A stretch of 64,000 nt of DNA from Hesseltinella vesiculosa (GCA_002104935.1 MCGT01000010.1:558001-622000), one strand, 5' to 3'; shown: positions 46,649 to 59,009, numbered from the stretch's first letter. The notes: a model not told the origin generated them from the letters alone. Translations and numbers: made by a program.

Positions 46649-47512
46649 TGAACAGAGACCTCGGAAAGCAATCGGGTTGTGGATCTGACATTTTCGGCCC
46701 GAGTATATAGCCGCAATATCCGATTGGCTGGACGTGAAATTACCTGAAAAAAACGACAGCACTGGGTAAAAAAAAAATCTGGGCAGACATGCAGCTCGAT
46801 CACTCTTAGGGAGGAGGGACGGTTAAGATAAACTGTAAAAGTAAAAGGCGCAAGAGGCAGGGTGGAACAGGCAAAAAAAAAAAAAAAAAAGTAGAAAAGT
46901 AGCCATTAAGTAACCTACCTGACAGCCACGGACCACTGCTGGCAGAAAGCCCCTTGACTAGGCTACTGTGTATCGCTGCTCTAAAGCTAAGTAGGACGCT
47001 TGCTAATTTACACGAAGAATTGCTACAGACGCAGGCGAGCCGACGAATTGAACAGTAACAGAATGGTAGATTTCTACATGCACCCATCTTTCTTCGGAAC
47101 CGATAGCGACTTCTGTGGGGAAGTAGGTGGGCTTTCTTACGCGCTGCGGCCACTTTTACATTTTTTTGATGGCCAGAGACCCACAGGCTCATCACCCATC
47201 AGCAAGAGCAACAGGTGGACGCTTCAGGCGCAGAGAGATGCCATGCCAAATGGCACGGAAGTCTTGCGTATGAGAAATCGGCCTGGTCTTTATTTTGAGC
47301 GCAGTCATGTCTCCTCTGAGCAAACCTGGTCCCCTCTCAACGAATAGCATCGAACCCAGAATATAGCCTTTGCTACCTTTACCTTTTTTTTTTTAAAAAA
47401 AAAAAAAAACATTTATTATTGGGGAACGCTGTGGGCGCACGGTATCGAGTTGAAAAAAAGGGAGAATGCTGAAAAGTTGCTGTGGTGAGCCGAGAAAGGG
47501 AGACGCTCTCAT
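46649..47512. other. Spacer upstream of 5S
   Basis: Contains TATATA on the minus strand at 46702-46708, roughly 55 bp upstream of the 5S start, which could help Pol III recruitment. ORFs at 46806-47195 and 47000-47347 have unlikely composition. Nothing else recognised. Confidence 0.45.
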
Positions 47513-47782
47513 CTACAATTTCACTTTCTTGGCTGCTTCATCGCTGGCTTTGAGTTCTTCAACAAAATGCCAGCGCCATTCGGCTTTGGCATCTTCTTGG
47601 CGGGCGATGCGTTTGGCGAGGATGCGTTGGTTTTCGAGAGTGGTGAGGATGTGTTTCTTCATGTGGCTTTTGGACACCAGCTCTTGCTTGTATTGAGGAA
47701 TAAAGGTGGCCAGCTTGTTGGTGGTCATGGGACCGTTCTTGGTGATCAATTGCTGGATGATTTTTCCTCCGGTAAGTGACAT
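47513..47782 (-). CDS. Small basic winged-helix-like protein, 89 aa
   Basis: Single exon from ATG 47782: a helix-turn-helix-like run (GGKIIQQLITKNGPMTTNK, then SHMKKHILTTLENQR) ending in a charged tail (KASDEAAKKVKL). The pattern resembles small winged-helix proteins, some of them mitoribosomal, but I cannot name it. A preceding in-frame Phe run is UTR, not coding. Divergent from TRAP1 with about 170 bp between starts. Confidence 0.7.
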   Translation of the reverse strand: MSLTGGKIIQQLITKNGPMTTNKLATFIPQYKQELVSKSHMKKHILTTLENQRILAKRIARQEDAKAEWRWHFVEELKASDEAAKKVKL

Positions 47783-47951
47783 TGTTGAATTCGTTTTAGA
47801 AAGAATAAAGAAGAAAAAGAAAAAAAAAAAACTGGCAGGGCCAGGCGGTGGCTTTTGTGTTCCCATTCTTGCTTTGGAAAGCCCACTCCGCTGTCCTTAT
47901 TTTTTTTTTTCTGGGCACTCTCTCCACTTCTTTATTGCAAGCAAGTATCAC

Positions 47952-50488
47952 ATGTTACGATCCCTTCTCCGATCAGCACCTTCTCGTGTGGCAACCAAGT
48001 CCAGAGCCTCCGGGCAAGCTTGGAAACGGGCAACCATTGTAAGTGCAGGTTCATGAGAGGAGCCGGGTTGGCATGTTTTCTTACGAGCCGGGACTTAATA
48101 GAACAAGACCACGGTGCAACGTCCAGGTGCAGTCTATACTGGCACGCAACAACTGTGGCACCAAGTAGCTCTTTACTCTACTGACACCCCTTCCAAGGTA
48201 AATGACCCTCATTGCTCGAAATAACGAGCGATCTTACATGCTCCGTCCTTTCCTACCAGGACGAAGAAGTGGTGACCGGCGAGGAGCAAGTCTATGAATT
48301 CAAGACTGAAACCAAGCGATTGCTGGATATTGTTGCCAACTCCCTGTATTCTGAAAAAGAGGTAAGCGCTTTTATTTGCTATCACAGGAGAGCGGGTGTT
48401 CATGTTTGCAACTTGTAGATTTTCGTGCGTGAATTGATCTCCAATGCAGCGGATGCTTTAGAAAAACTTCGCCATTTGCAAGCAACCGAGACTACCGAAA
48501 CCGACAAGCCCTTGGAAATCCGGATTTCACTTGACCAGGACAAGCGACAATTTGTCATCCAAGATCATGGTATTGGCATGACCCTGGAAGAATTGAACGA
48601 CAACTTGGGCACCATTGCGCGGTCTGGCTCCAAGAGTTTCCTCGACAAGCTCGAAAAGGACGGCTCGGGCTCGCGTGAAAACATTATTGGTCAGTTTGGT
48701 GTTGGCTTCTACTCCACTGTAAGCACAACAGACAGCAACGGGTCGTCCTCATTCTTTTCCAATCCGTAGTTCATGGTGGGTGACCGCATCAAAGTGTATA
48801 CCAAGTCAGCCAAGCCAGGCTCCAAAGGTTACTGCTGGACAACCGATGGCCAAGGTGCTTACAGCGTGGCCGAAGCTGACAATGTAGCTGTTGGTACCAA
48901 AATCGTCATTGAGCTACGTGAGGACTGCAAGAACTTTGCTTCGCAGCTGGATATCGATGCCATCATCAAGAAATACTCAAAGTAACCACGCCCTCCCCCA
49001 ACTAACCAACCAACCATGGAAAGAATGCTGACTTTTCTTTTCTTTGTCATCTCGCATGATCAGCTTTGTAGGCTTCCCGATTTACCTAAATGACACGGAA
49101 GTGAACACAGTGGAACCTCTGTGGACAAAGAACAAAAACGAAGTCACCGAAGATCAGCACAAGCAGTTCTACCGATTCATTGCCAACGCATGGGACGACC
49201 CTCAATACACCATGCACTTCAAGACCGATGCTCCTCTCTCGATCGCTTCGGTGCTCTACATCCCTGAACGCCACATGGAAATGATGGGGGAACGCCAAGA
49301 ACCTGGGGTGTCCCTGTACTCGCGAAAAGTGCTGATCCAGCCCAAGTCGCGTGGCCTGCTGCCCGACTACTTGCGGTTCTTGAAGGGGGTGGTGGACTCG
49401 GAAGATATCCCTTTGAACGTGTCACGTGAACTGTTGCAGGACAACATCTTGGCTCGCCTGCGCAATCTCATGACCTCACGTGTGCTCAAGTGGCTGGACT
49501 CGGAAGCCAAGAAAGATCAAACCAAATACAATGAGTTCTTCTTGGATTTTGGCCAATTCCTCAAAGAAGGCGCCTGTACCGATCACATGCACAAACGCGA
49601 CCTGGCCAAGCTGCTGCGCTTTGAAAGTTCCAAGACGGGCTCGGGCGAGCTCACCAGTCTTGAAGCCTACCAAGAACGCAAGCAAGACAAGCAAGAAGCC
49701 ATCTACTATCTGCTGACGCCCAAGCGCCGATACGCCGAGGAGTCACCCTACACCGAAGCGTTCAAGGCTAACGACGTTGAAGTGTTGTATTTATACGACA
49801 CTGTCGATGAGTTTGTTGTCAATCATCTGAAAGAATTCCAAGGCATTAAGCTGATCGCTGCCGACTCGCCCGAAGCTGCTTCGGATCCTCTGCTACAAAG
49901 CAGCCGACAACAAGATGCCGGCGCGCTCTCTGATGACCAAGCCAAGTCCCTGGCCGACTGGATGCAAAACACTCTTGGTGCTGATGCTGTGAAACAAGTC
50001 GACGTGTCGCGTCGTCTGGCCACCTACCCTGCTATTGGTAAGACGCCTCCCTTGCCGGAAAATAGCCACCATCTCACTTTTTTTTTTTTTTTTGTTAATG
50101 GGTAGTCCTTGAACATGAAAGCCCTGCCATGCGCAAGATGATGCAAATGATGCAAGGATCTGCCAAATTGGATGAAGTACCACCCTCCCCTTCTCGTTTG
50201 GAAATCAACCCTGACCATGCTGTCATGCGTGGTTTACATCAAATCCGGGACCAAGACCCCGACTTGGCCAAGTTGGTGGCGGAACAAGTAAAAAAAAAAT
50301 ACACCATGTCTACCGTCACTCATCTTTCTCGCTCACTTTTTTTTTTTTTTTTTACTTAGGTGTATGACAATGCCTTGTGCGCTGCTGGTGTGTTAGACGA
50401 CCCTCGTTCCATGATCCAGCGATTGAATAAATTGGTGGAAATCAGCATGAAGAAAACCATTGAACAAGACAAAAAGGTCGAAGCATAG
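47952..50488 (+). CDS. TRAP1: Mitochondrial Hsp90, TRAP1
   Basis: Eight exons (47952-48038, 48102-48197, 48260-48361, 48419-48718, 48770-48981, 49064-50037, 50106-50287, 50360-50488) give 693 aa. An Arg/Ser-rich presequence (MLRSLLRSAPSRVATKSR) is followed by the Hsp90 ATPase: FVRELISNAADALEKLR, QDHGIGMT, GTIARSGSK, IGQFGVGFYS; middle-domain Arg in PLNVSRELLQDN; dimerisation domain to the end with no MEEVD tail, as expected for the mitochondrial form. Chaperone of the matrix. Confidence 0.96.
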
Positions 50489-50599
50489 AAAGTCGCTCTT
50501 TTTTTTTTAAACGAGCCTCTCTATCTTTTTGAAATTTATTCATAGATTAAAAAATTGTATTTTTTTTTTTTTGATGATGAGATGCAGAGTTGGGAGAGA

Positions 50600-51292
50600 T
50601 TACGTGATGGAAAAATACATGTGTTTTAATGCCGCTGCCGTGTTTGTGGCGCTGGCTTCCGAGGAGGTTGCCGCAGAGGACTCGGTGGCAGTGGAAGTTT
50701 CAGTGGCAGTCACGGTGGTGGTTTGATCATTGCTACTGCCACTGCCCTTGTGCGTCTAAAAAAAAAGCGGTGAGACATGCAATCCATGCACTGCGGTGTT
50801 TCATACTTGTGTGCCAGCAATGGAGCCAATGATGATGGCCAGGATCACAATGACGGTGACAGCTATGATGATTTTCCATTTCACTAATTAAAATCTCTAG
50901 TTAGCTGCCTTGACTACGTCATGAGAAAGGACTTGCAGTCTTTCCACCACATTCGCTTGCGCACTTGGTTAGCCCCTCGACGAAAATGGCCCGCCGTTGA
51001 GCTTAGATCCTCTGCATGAACGAAGAAAAAAAAATCGAGTCAATTTTTTCTACCCAAAAGAAACTTACCAGTCTTTCCACGCAGTGAGTCCAAATTTTCA
51101 CCCCGTTGCATGACCTTGTCGATGTTTTCTTGCATGATATTGACCACATCATCCACTTGCTGTTGCACGTGAGCAGTCTTGTTGGAGGGTTGGCCGTCGG
51201 CTTGAGAGGGCGTGGGAATGTAAGGATCGTAAGGTGCCGACCTATAATGATAGTGATTAACAATGCCCACTCGCTAATAGGTTTACTTACAT
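50600..51292 (-). CDS. R-SNARE (synaptobrevin/VAMP) with Ser/Thr-rich lumenal tail
   Basis: Coding exons 51292-51291, 51241-51069, 51011-50937, 50883-50807 and 50755-50600 give 160 aa. The start codon itself is split: AT before the first intron, G after it. SNARE motif [19 protein letters not shown] with the zero-layer Arg, then [19 protein letters not shown] and a transmembrane helix ([19 protein letters not shown]). It then continues with a ~50-residue lumenal tail rich in Ser, Thr and Ala, unusual for VAMPs, which normally end just after the membrane. The third intron uses a GC donor (T|GCAAGT), which restores WWKDLKWK. Confidence 0.9.
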
Positions 51293-51646
51293 CTTTTTTT
51301 TTCTTCTTGCAAGAATGAAAGAGAAGAAAGAGGGTTGACTTGAGCTGACCCCCCATGGCACAAATAGCAAAATGAGACCGGCTGTTCATTGGTCAGCGCG
51401 ATTTCAAAAAAAAAGAAAAAAAGCTTTTCTTCCGTTTTCCTTTTTCTCTTTCCTCTTTCCAATTCCTGTTTATTGCATTTGTCTGCTCTTTGATTTAACT
51501 TTTTTGATTCATCATTTAGGGCTCTCTATTTTTTTTTATCTGTTATTGATAGTCATCATACCTACACGCTGTCTTTGTTGATCTCTCCTTACAGTGTCTT
51601 TATTTTATTTTATTAAATTGCTCTTGAGCTAAATTGGAATAGTCCC

Positions 51647-53871
51647 ATGGAAGCCATCCGTCAAACGTATCATACCTTGCTGAATGAGTTGACTTTTAAC
51701 AGCAAACCCATCATCACATCCCTGACCATCAAGGCCCAAGAAAGTAATAATGCTGCAAACGTCATTGTCCGAGAAATAGAACAGCGCATTCGCATGGTAA
51801 GCTCCTTTGTTTCCCTTGCCCCTCCCCTTGGTTTGTTAGGATTTTTTTTTTCTTGGAGTGTTGTTATTGGAGAGGAAGTAGGTTAGGTCTTAAAAGATAG
51901 GGTCCGGCTACACTTGCTCAAGACTGATAAAAAGGTAGGGACCGACAGGCTGATGATTTGCTCTTGCTGATGCCCTCTTCCTTTTTCTTTCTTTCTTTGT
52001 CGGTGGGGACTTATTTTCATCAACTTGCCTGTCTACTGTCTTGTATGGTTTGATTTTATGATGATGAATGCTTATTTGAAAAATAAAAATGATATCACAG
52101 ATGACGCTAGGGTGGATCCTCTTTTTTTTTTTTTTATCCTCCTCCCTCCTCTTTGTCATCCAATGCCACCCAATCCTTCCTACTCTTTGCTTCACTCCAA
52201 CCCTCTCCTGCTCCTCTCAAACCAACCAAAAAATCCATTCCTTCCTCTCTTATATCCTTGTCTTGATGCTCATTGCCTTTTTTTGTGACCCTTTTTTAGA
52301 ACGCTCCGAACCAAAAGCTGCCTATTTTGTATCTGATCGATTCCATTTGCAAGAATGTTGGTGGCACTTATATCACACACTTTTCAAGAAATATCGTATC
52401 TGTATTTGTTGATGCCTATTCTTTGGTCGATCTTCAAACCCAAGCCAGCTTTGAGCGCTTGCTGCAGACATGGAAAAACGGTTTGCCCAACGGTGGCCCT
52501 GTTTTTGCTCGCCATCTAATTGAATCTATGGAGCGATCCGTGCAGTTTGTCCGGCAAAAAACCAACCGTGCCCCTGCCAATGCCTACCAGCCTCCCCCTA
52601 TGCCTCACCAGCAGCGTCCTCCCATGCCTCACCAGCAGCCTCCCCACATGCCTCACCGGCAGTCTCCCCACATGCCTCACCAGCAGCCTCCTACAGTAAG
52701 TCTGCCGCCTGCCTAATTATTCAAAAATGTCTTATCTTCTTTCTTTTTCTAGGCCCTTGACCCTCGCCAGCCTCCTCCTAACACGCTGGCACCTCCTCCC
52801 TTTCAACAACCCAAACCACAACCAACACCTCCTCCAGCCACTGCCTTTATTGGTCAGGTGAGAGCTTCACACCCTAACCTTCGTTGCTTCAAAGGTACTC
52901 AACCACTCTTTTTACAGATCTTCCCCGGCATGGTGGCTGCACCCGTCCAAACTCAACCGCCACAGCCTCCCCATCAATTGTCTCCATCTCCCCAACCATC
53001 CATTGATACCAACGCCTTGCTGCATTCTCTCATGTCCAAAGGTATCATAGGCAAACCTGCCACTCCCAATAGCCAACCTTCCGCTCCTACCTCTGGCATT
53101 TTATTGTGTAGCAAGGATCTTCAACGGTAAGGACGAGCATGAAAGAAGTGACCGCGCAGTGAAGACCCCAATGATTAAATTTACCTTCTTTATCATCCAG
53201 TGCACTCCCTAACGCTGTCGAGTGCCTGTATGCCGATTTGCCTTTGAAATGCAAGCAGTGCGGTATCCGCTATCCCAAGACGGACGACGGCCAAGCCCGG
53301 ATGGATGCCCATCTCGACTCGCATTTCCGACAAAACCGAAGAATCAAAGAACGAGGCAAACGCGGCCTGTCCCGCTCATGGTTCGTGTCTGTTTCTGACT
53401 GGGTAGCCGGGGCTGAAGGCGAGCTCACTCATCACCAGATGCCTATTTTTGTCCTCGACAAACATGATGCCAATAAAGAGGACGAACAAGGCATAGACTT
53501 GATCGCAGAAACCCAGCGGCTAGAAAATAGTACTGTCGTTAAGCCCCTCAATACCACCGAACAGCCCTCTTGCCCTATCTGTGGCGAATCTTTCATCGAT
53601 GTTTGGAATGATGAACAAGAAGAATGGGTCTATAAGAATGCTGTCTTTACCGACGATAAGGTAAAAAAAAAAGACAAAAAAAGAACTACCCTGCTCACCT
53701 CGCCCCTCCTTTTTTTTTTTTCTCTCTCTCTTTCGCACTTTTTTCTAGATCTATCACGCTACCTGCCAAGCCGATGCTGATCGCCGAAGTCATGCCAAAC
53801 CCACTCCCCAAAAACGAAAAGTGGAAGCTGCTGGCGAAGATTATCTTGCAAAATTAGCCCGGGTTTCTTGA
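51647..53871 (+). CDS. PCF11: Pre-mRNA cleavage factor IA subunit Pcf11
   Basis: Six exons (51647-51796, 52300-52695, 52753-52857, 52918-53126, 53201-53660, 53749-53871) give 480 aa. The N-terminal CTD-interacting domain (LPILYLIDSICKNVGGTY, helical, to ~residue 140) binds the Pol II CTD; a Pro/Gln/His-rich linker carries a tandem MPHQQPP repeat; the C-terminal region has two zinc-finger-like modules (CKQCGIRYPKTDDGQ...HLDSHF and CPICGESFID...) flanking the Clp1-binding segment. Intron 1 is 503 bp, far longer than other introns here. The stop TGA overlaps an AATAAA (53870-53875). Confidence 0.94.
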
Positions 53872-54094
53872 ATAAACATTTGCTCCTCATCCCAATTTCG
53901 TCACGGTTTGAGATAGACGTGTTTTTTTTTGTGTTGAATGACCATCTCGATAAAACTGTACTGTTTTCACTAGTTTCATTGGCACAATAGGAGTGAGTAG
54001 GTGGTTTCCATATCGAGCGAGGTAAAAGAAGTGCAAGCTTCCAGGGCCGACATCCATCTCTGCTGACTGTGGTTTTTTCATCCGATCAACGGAG

Positions 54095-54345
54095 GGGGGT
54101 GCCCTGGCGGAAATGGTCGATTTTTCTTTTTTTTTTTTTAGCTGGGCTATTGGAGGTATCAAAAGAACGTGATGAAAATTGGCTGGGCAACCTTCGCCAA
54201 TCGGCCTGATTTTTTCAGTGCCATCCTTATTCATGCATTTGCGCATCCATACAAATTTCATAGCAACCTAATTGCTCAAAAGAGCTGTGCAGCATTGTAG
54301 TTTTTTTTTTTTTTTTTTTCTCGAAATGAAGAAAAAGAGGATGTC
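54095..54345 (+). repeat. Second copy of the fold-back arm
   Basis: Matches the left arm of the 24-25 kb palindrome: CCCTGGCGGAAATGG, TTGGCTGGGCAAC, CCTGATTTTTTCAGT, CATTCATGCATTTGC-type blocks, ending in a 21-T run followed by CTCGAAATGAAG. Similarity is clear but diverged; no inverted partner found here. Confidence 0.75.
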
Positions 54346-54460
54346 CAAATTCAGGCTCCGGTCGGTTTAAAAAAGGGGTTTCCTTTCGCTGGTGACAACT
54401 TTTTTTTTTTCTCTCACTCTTTTTCCTTGTCTGATTGTTTCTGACCACATTGAATGCATC

Positions 54461-56643
54461 ATGGATCTGTCACCTGTATACAAGCTTGCGTGGCAAGCTG
54501 CATCTGTTGACAGAGTTTACTGATCCCCGCTACAATGACCTACGACCAGTTTGACCAAGATCTTCAAGCTCCTCGCGAATATCTTCAAGGCTTCAACGAC
54601 ACTGAGATGCTACTCACCCTCTCTCTGGCTTTGAAGTATAGGCACAGTAAGTCCTCTTTGCTTCATTGCGTGGCCTCTTTTTACCTAGCTTGTTTTTTTT
54701 TCTCTGGTCTAGTTCACCAATCTTGCACCAGCTGTGGTGCCTCTACTCTCGAAATTCACAAAGTCGGCTCTGTCCCATGCATGGCACAACTAGTAAGATT
54801 TAGTATTGTGTTACCATTACTAGTTTCCGTTACCACCTCAGGATATAGCTGGCAACATTGCCCGAGACCAATTCAAGCTGCAGGCGAACCTCCTACACGG
54901 AGTTGTAGAGAGACTGCAGCTGTTTGTCAACCCTAATATTGCCAAGCTCGCCAATTTTGATAAATCACTTATCAAGCAAAATGGGTTTTATTCGTTCAGC
55001 CAGCTCATCCGAGGCGGTCACACCACAACTTCACTTCAAAGTTTTGGCCCTTCGCTCCAGTCATTCTAAGAAGCCCGCCCCTATATTGTCTATCATGGTC
55101 AAGTCGATGCCAATGCTTTATCGTGTTGCTGCAAATTATTAGACACCTCGTCTATGAACAATGTAAAAGATCATTTTGAATCGCGGATCATGGCCTTCAT
55201 AACATTTTCGGGACAGCTGCTAGATCTGCCAGGTAGGAACCGGTCTGAAAAAAAAGGGAGGTGCTTGAATTATTTATTGCTTCTAGATCATCAAGAAGGA
55301 TGTCAAAAGGTCTACGCTTTTGTGTACGAAAAGGTTGCTCTGTGTGAACACTTGGCCACATATACCGCGGAAGCATTGCAAGCATTTGTGCAAGGTGGGC
55401 TCCCAGCGCTGTTTACTTTTGGTGACGAAGACAACGACGTAGTCTCTCTCTCTCTCATCCTGCCCCGCTCTCATCGATGCTGCCACCGCTTCCTCACCTT
55501 CTCCACTGGCCATCGTGGGTGAAGTCTCCGACAGCTTTGCCAGTGACTTTGCGCCATGGCGGGCGTCCTGGCATGCTTTGTTTTTGCATGGGGTGTTGTT
55601 CGCTTTGATCTTTGCGGCAAGATCGCGACTCCTGCTGCACGCTTGGCCCACCGCCTCAGTAAAGGCGCAGGTTGTTTTACCCGCTGTTTGCTTGGCCTTG
55701 TCACCCAGCCGTTTGACATGGTACTGGGCTGCTTCTCGGTCTTGCAGTAGTGCTGTCTTGCTATGAAGCCATAAAAAAAAAAGAAAATATTACAATCAGT
55801 CCAGTGGATATAATTGGCACACTTCTATCAGCCCGTATGTAAACAGAAACGCCTTGTGCTACTTCTGCTGTGTCATGCCGCCCTTTACTTTGCAAGCGAC
55901 TCGGTAAGTTTAATCCTGAAGAATTCTTTTATTTCAACCATGTCTAATGACGTCTTCTTTACTTCCATTAGAAGTACCAGAAGCGGCATGTTTACGCATC
56001 GTCCCCTTCATGAACACTGCAAGTCCAAAAACCATATCTGCTTCGAAACCTTCGTGCAAACATTCTAACATAATACCAATAGGGGCTCACACCTGAACTG
56101 TCGCCGCCCGTGCGCCTGCTAATAACGCGCCTGCATCCACCCCGTGCCGTTTCCGTGCGCATCAGCCGTGAGCTTGTCCCCCGTTCGCTTCCATTTGGTT
56201 TGTTTGCCGCTCGAATGGCCCTGGATCGTTCACTTGTCGACCGGGCGCTAGCCGTGCGTGCCGCTGCTGCGCCTGCTACGCCCGTGTATGCCGCCCATTT
56301 ACCCACCACTGCCAATGCCAGCCACACCCGTACTTGCCGCATTGTGCACGCATCAAAGCCGGGGCCAGCGGCTGCCATGTCTGCCCCTCATGTGATTGTC
56401 ACTCCGGTGCCTGCTGCCTTTGAGCGTGTCTTGCTCTCCGTTAGTACAGCTACTGCTGGCACATTATTCTTAGCCCCATCGCATTTATCAAATTGCCCTG
56501 CCGAAGAAGACGGTGATGAACTCTCCCCTGCTCAGCGTATGACCAGCGCTGATGTACTTGTGTTCAAGTTGTCATTTGTTGGGTTCATCATCGCGAGCCT
56601 TGTACTTGGTTGTCCCTCCCTCTTTTTTTTTTTTTTGTCGTAA
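54461..56643 (+). pseudogene. Decayed multi-exon gene, identity unknown
   Basis: Exons from ATG 54535 (or 54461 with a 38-bp intron) read DQFDQDLQAPREYLQGF, a zinc-like CTSCGAST, and a helical region to a TAA at 55067-55069. Beyond it the same frame and a phase-matching intron continue (FITFSGQLLDLP|DHQEGCQKVYAF), so the TAA looks like a nonsense mutation in a longer gene. A (TC)n run at 55442-55458 then shifts the frame; further on WRASWHALFLHGVLF and a terminal hydrophobic helix (FIIASLVLG) follow a 177-codon frame ending 56643. Composition resembles C2H2/cysteine-type accessory genes. Function unknown. Confidence 0.5.
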
Positions 56644-57184
56644 AAGCAAGTCTCCTTTTTTTTGGCTCACCGCCATCCCTTCCCCATTCACTTTCTTTTC
56701 TTACGTTTTTCTACTGCTCTTTTTTCTTATTGTCAAAGGTTAAGCACCGAACGGATTCGGTAGGTTGCTTGTTGAACATCTTTTCACTTTTGTCCCGAAA
56801 TGCTCACTCTTATTTTTGCCACCAATAAAGGTGTCCTATTTACGTTTAGCAGTCAGAAATACAACACTTGTAAGAATTTGACAGCAAATGTCTTGCCGTT
56901 TCCAAGCTGGAATGTCAGAATGCGAAATTTAATAAAAATAAACGCAAAGCTAGTCAATTAGAATCCTTCCGCGTTTATTTTATAATTCGAAATCAAATTG
57001 AGAAGAAGATGCTAAAAGAAAAATAATAATATAAAAAAACACGTTCATACTTTGTGGGGTTTTTTTCCCAGGCATAATAGGGCTTTCCCACACACCTGAA
57101 CGACTGTGAATTTGTGCATGACAGCTGGGCTCTTTCATTAGCATGTAGAAATACAAAACAAGGAGAGCAGGAAGGAAAGATGTA
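56644..57184. other. Spacer
   Basis: AT-rich convergent region with several AATAAA-like signals (56824, 56931-56943). No gene seen. Confidence 0.45.
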
Positions 57185-58628
57185 TTAGGATGTCTGGTGC
57201 TGAGAGCCATGGGGGAATGAGTAGGCTTCCAAGGAATCGCGTTTCATTTGGATGCTGTAGCCAGGAGCAAGAGGAGCTGTGTAGTGGCCGTTGCTCATGA
57301 CCACAGGATCTATAAAGTGCTCGTGCAAGTGGTCAACGTATTCCAGCATGCGGTCTTCCAAGGTGGCCGAGACAAGGATGTAGTCAATGATGGAGAGATG
57401 CTGGACGTATTCGCAGAGGCCAACGCCGCCGGCATGGGGCACCACTGGCACGTTAAATTTCTTAGCCATGAGAATGATCGAGAGCACTTCATTGACACCA
57501 GCAACACGGCATGCGTCGATTTGGCAAAAGTCAATGGCCTTGGCTTGGAACAGCTGTTTGAAGATGATGCGGTTTTGGATGTGTTCGCCTGTGGCGACCT
57601 TGGTGTGCGGGTAAAGGGCTTTGCGGATGGTGGCATGGCCGAGCACATCATCGGGAGAGGTAGGTTCTTCGATAAACAGAGGCTTGTAGGGCAACAGGTC
57701 TGTCATCCAGTCAATGGCTTCCTGCACGTCCCACACCTGGTTCGCATCTACCATCAGCACGCCTTGGTCGCCGATTTCTTCGCGGATCAGCTTGGCCCGA
57801 CGGATGTCTTGCTGATGGTCAGAGCCTACTTTTTGCTTGAAGACATTGAATCCTTGGTCTTTGGCTTCCTTGATCAAGCGACGCACCTTGTCGTCGCTGT
57901 AGCCTGGGTGGCACAACAGCACATAAATAAAAATGGAAAGGGTCAGTCATGGAAGCCTTAGCGGTAGACGAGATTTACCCAACCAGCCAGCCGAGGTTGT
58001 ATAGGCTGGGTAGCCTTGTTCACGGATCCATTTCTCGCGCTGGGCTTTTGTATCTTGGTTCGTTTGGAGGATTTCTAAGGCTTCTTCAGGTGTTAGGGCA
58101 TCGGTGATGTAACGGAAATCAATGGCTTGGACGATTTGCTCTGGCGTCAGATCCACGATGAGTTTCCAAAGAGGTTTTTGCTCATACTTGGCCCACAGGT
58201 CCCAAATAGCGTTGATGACAGCTGCTGTGGCCAGATGGATCGCTCCCTTTTCGGGCCCAATCCTGTGAGTAAAAAAGTCAAATGGAAGAGAATTGAGGAG
58301 AAAAAAAAAATAGGGATCGTTACCATCGAAGTTGTGAATCGCCTGTGCAGATGCGATGAGTAGCACGCATATCGCTGGTCAATGACTGCAGAGTTTTGCC
58401 CACAAACTTGCTTGCAAGGGCTTCAATGGCAGAACAACAGACTTCAGTGCCTCGACCACAGGTAAATGTCATGCCATGGCCTTCCAGGTCGCTGTCGCTA
58501 TAAAAGATAACGTAGGCTGCCGAGTAGTCAGGGTCCTTGTTCATGGCATCCGAACCGTCCAAATGTTTCGAGGTAGGGAAGCGTACATCTAGCACTTCAT
58601 ACTTTGTAATGGTAATGCTTGACGCCAT
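57185..58628 (-). CDS. Enolase-superfamily L-fuconate dehydratase-like enzyme (ENOSF1 type)
   Basis: Three exons (58628-58324, 58262-57979, 57903-57185) give 435 aa. Family signatures: [28 protein letters not shown], the base motif FKQKVGSD, metal ligands in [10 protein letters not shown] and [11 protein letters not shown], and [13 protein letters not shown]...[15 protein letters not shown], then the His in [16 protein letters not shown]. Orthologues dehydrate L-fuconate and related acid sugars. Starts just after a 25-bp A/T spacer from ATG; a good Kozak context (GCCATGGCG on its strand). Confidence 0.93.
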
Positions 58629-59009
58629 GGGTTGCAGACAGAGCAATGTAAACAAAGGTGGGAAGATGAGGAGTGTGAGAGCGTGTCTTTTTTTTTTATA
58701 CAGCATCGGCGGGCGGCGTTTAAATACTGAAGCGTAAAAAAAAATAATAGGCCAATCGGCGGAAAAGGCGGGTTTTTTTTTGCTGTTGTCGGGAAAGCTT
58801 AGTGCCTGTCCCTGGTGTTCCCAGGAACTTAATCATACGTGTTGGTTGTTTACCTAACATGGTGTATAAAGCATTGGAGCCCTCCGGGAAACAAAGATGG
58901 TGAAAGAGGCGCTGGATGGAAGGCTGTGTTTTAGCTTGACCGGGCAATTTTTTTTTTTGCCCCTAGTGACCATTCATTTTGGAAGCGAGCCCTGGCCAGC
59001 CTTCAGTCT

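Noticed and set aside
46806..47195. 129-codon minus-strand ORF
   Set aside because: Cys/Leu/Ser-rich with a poly-Phe stretch from the A run; composition unlike real genes here.
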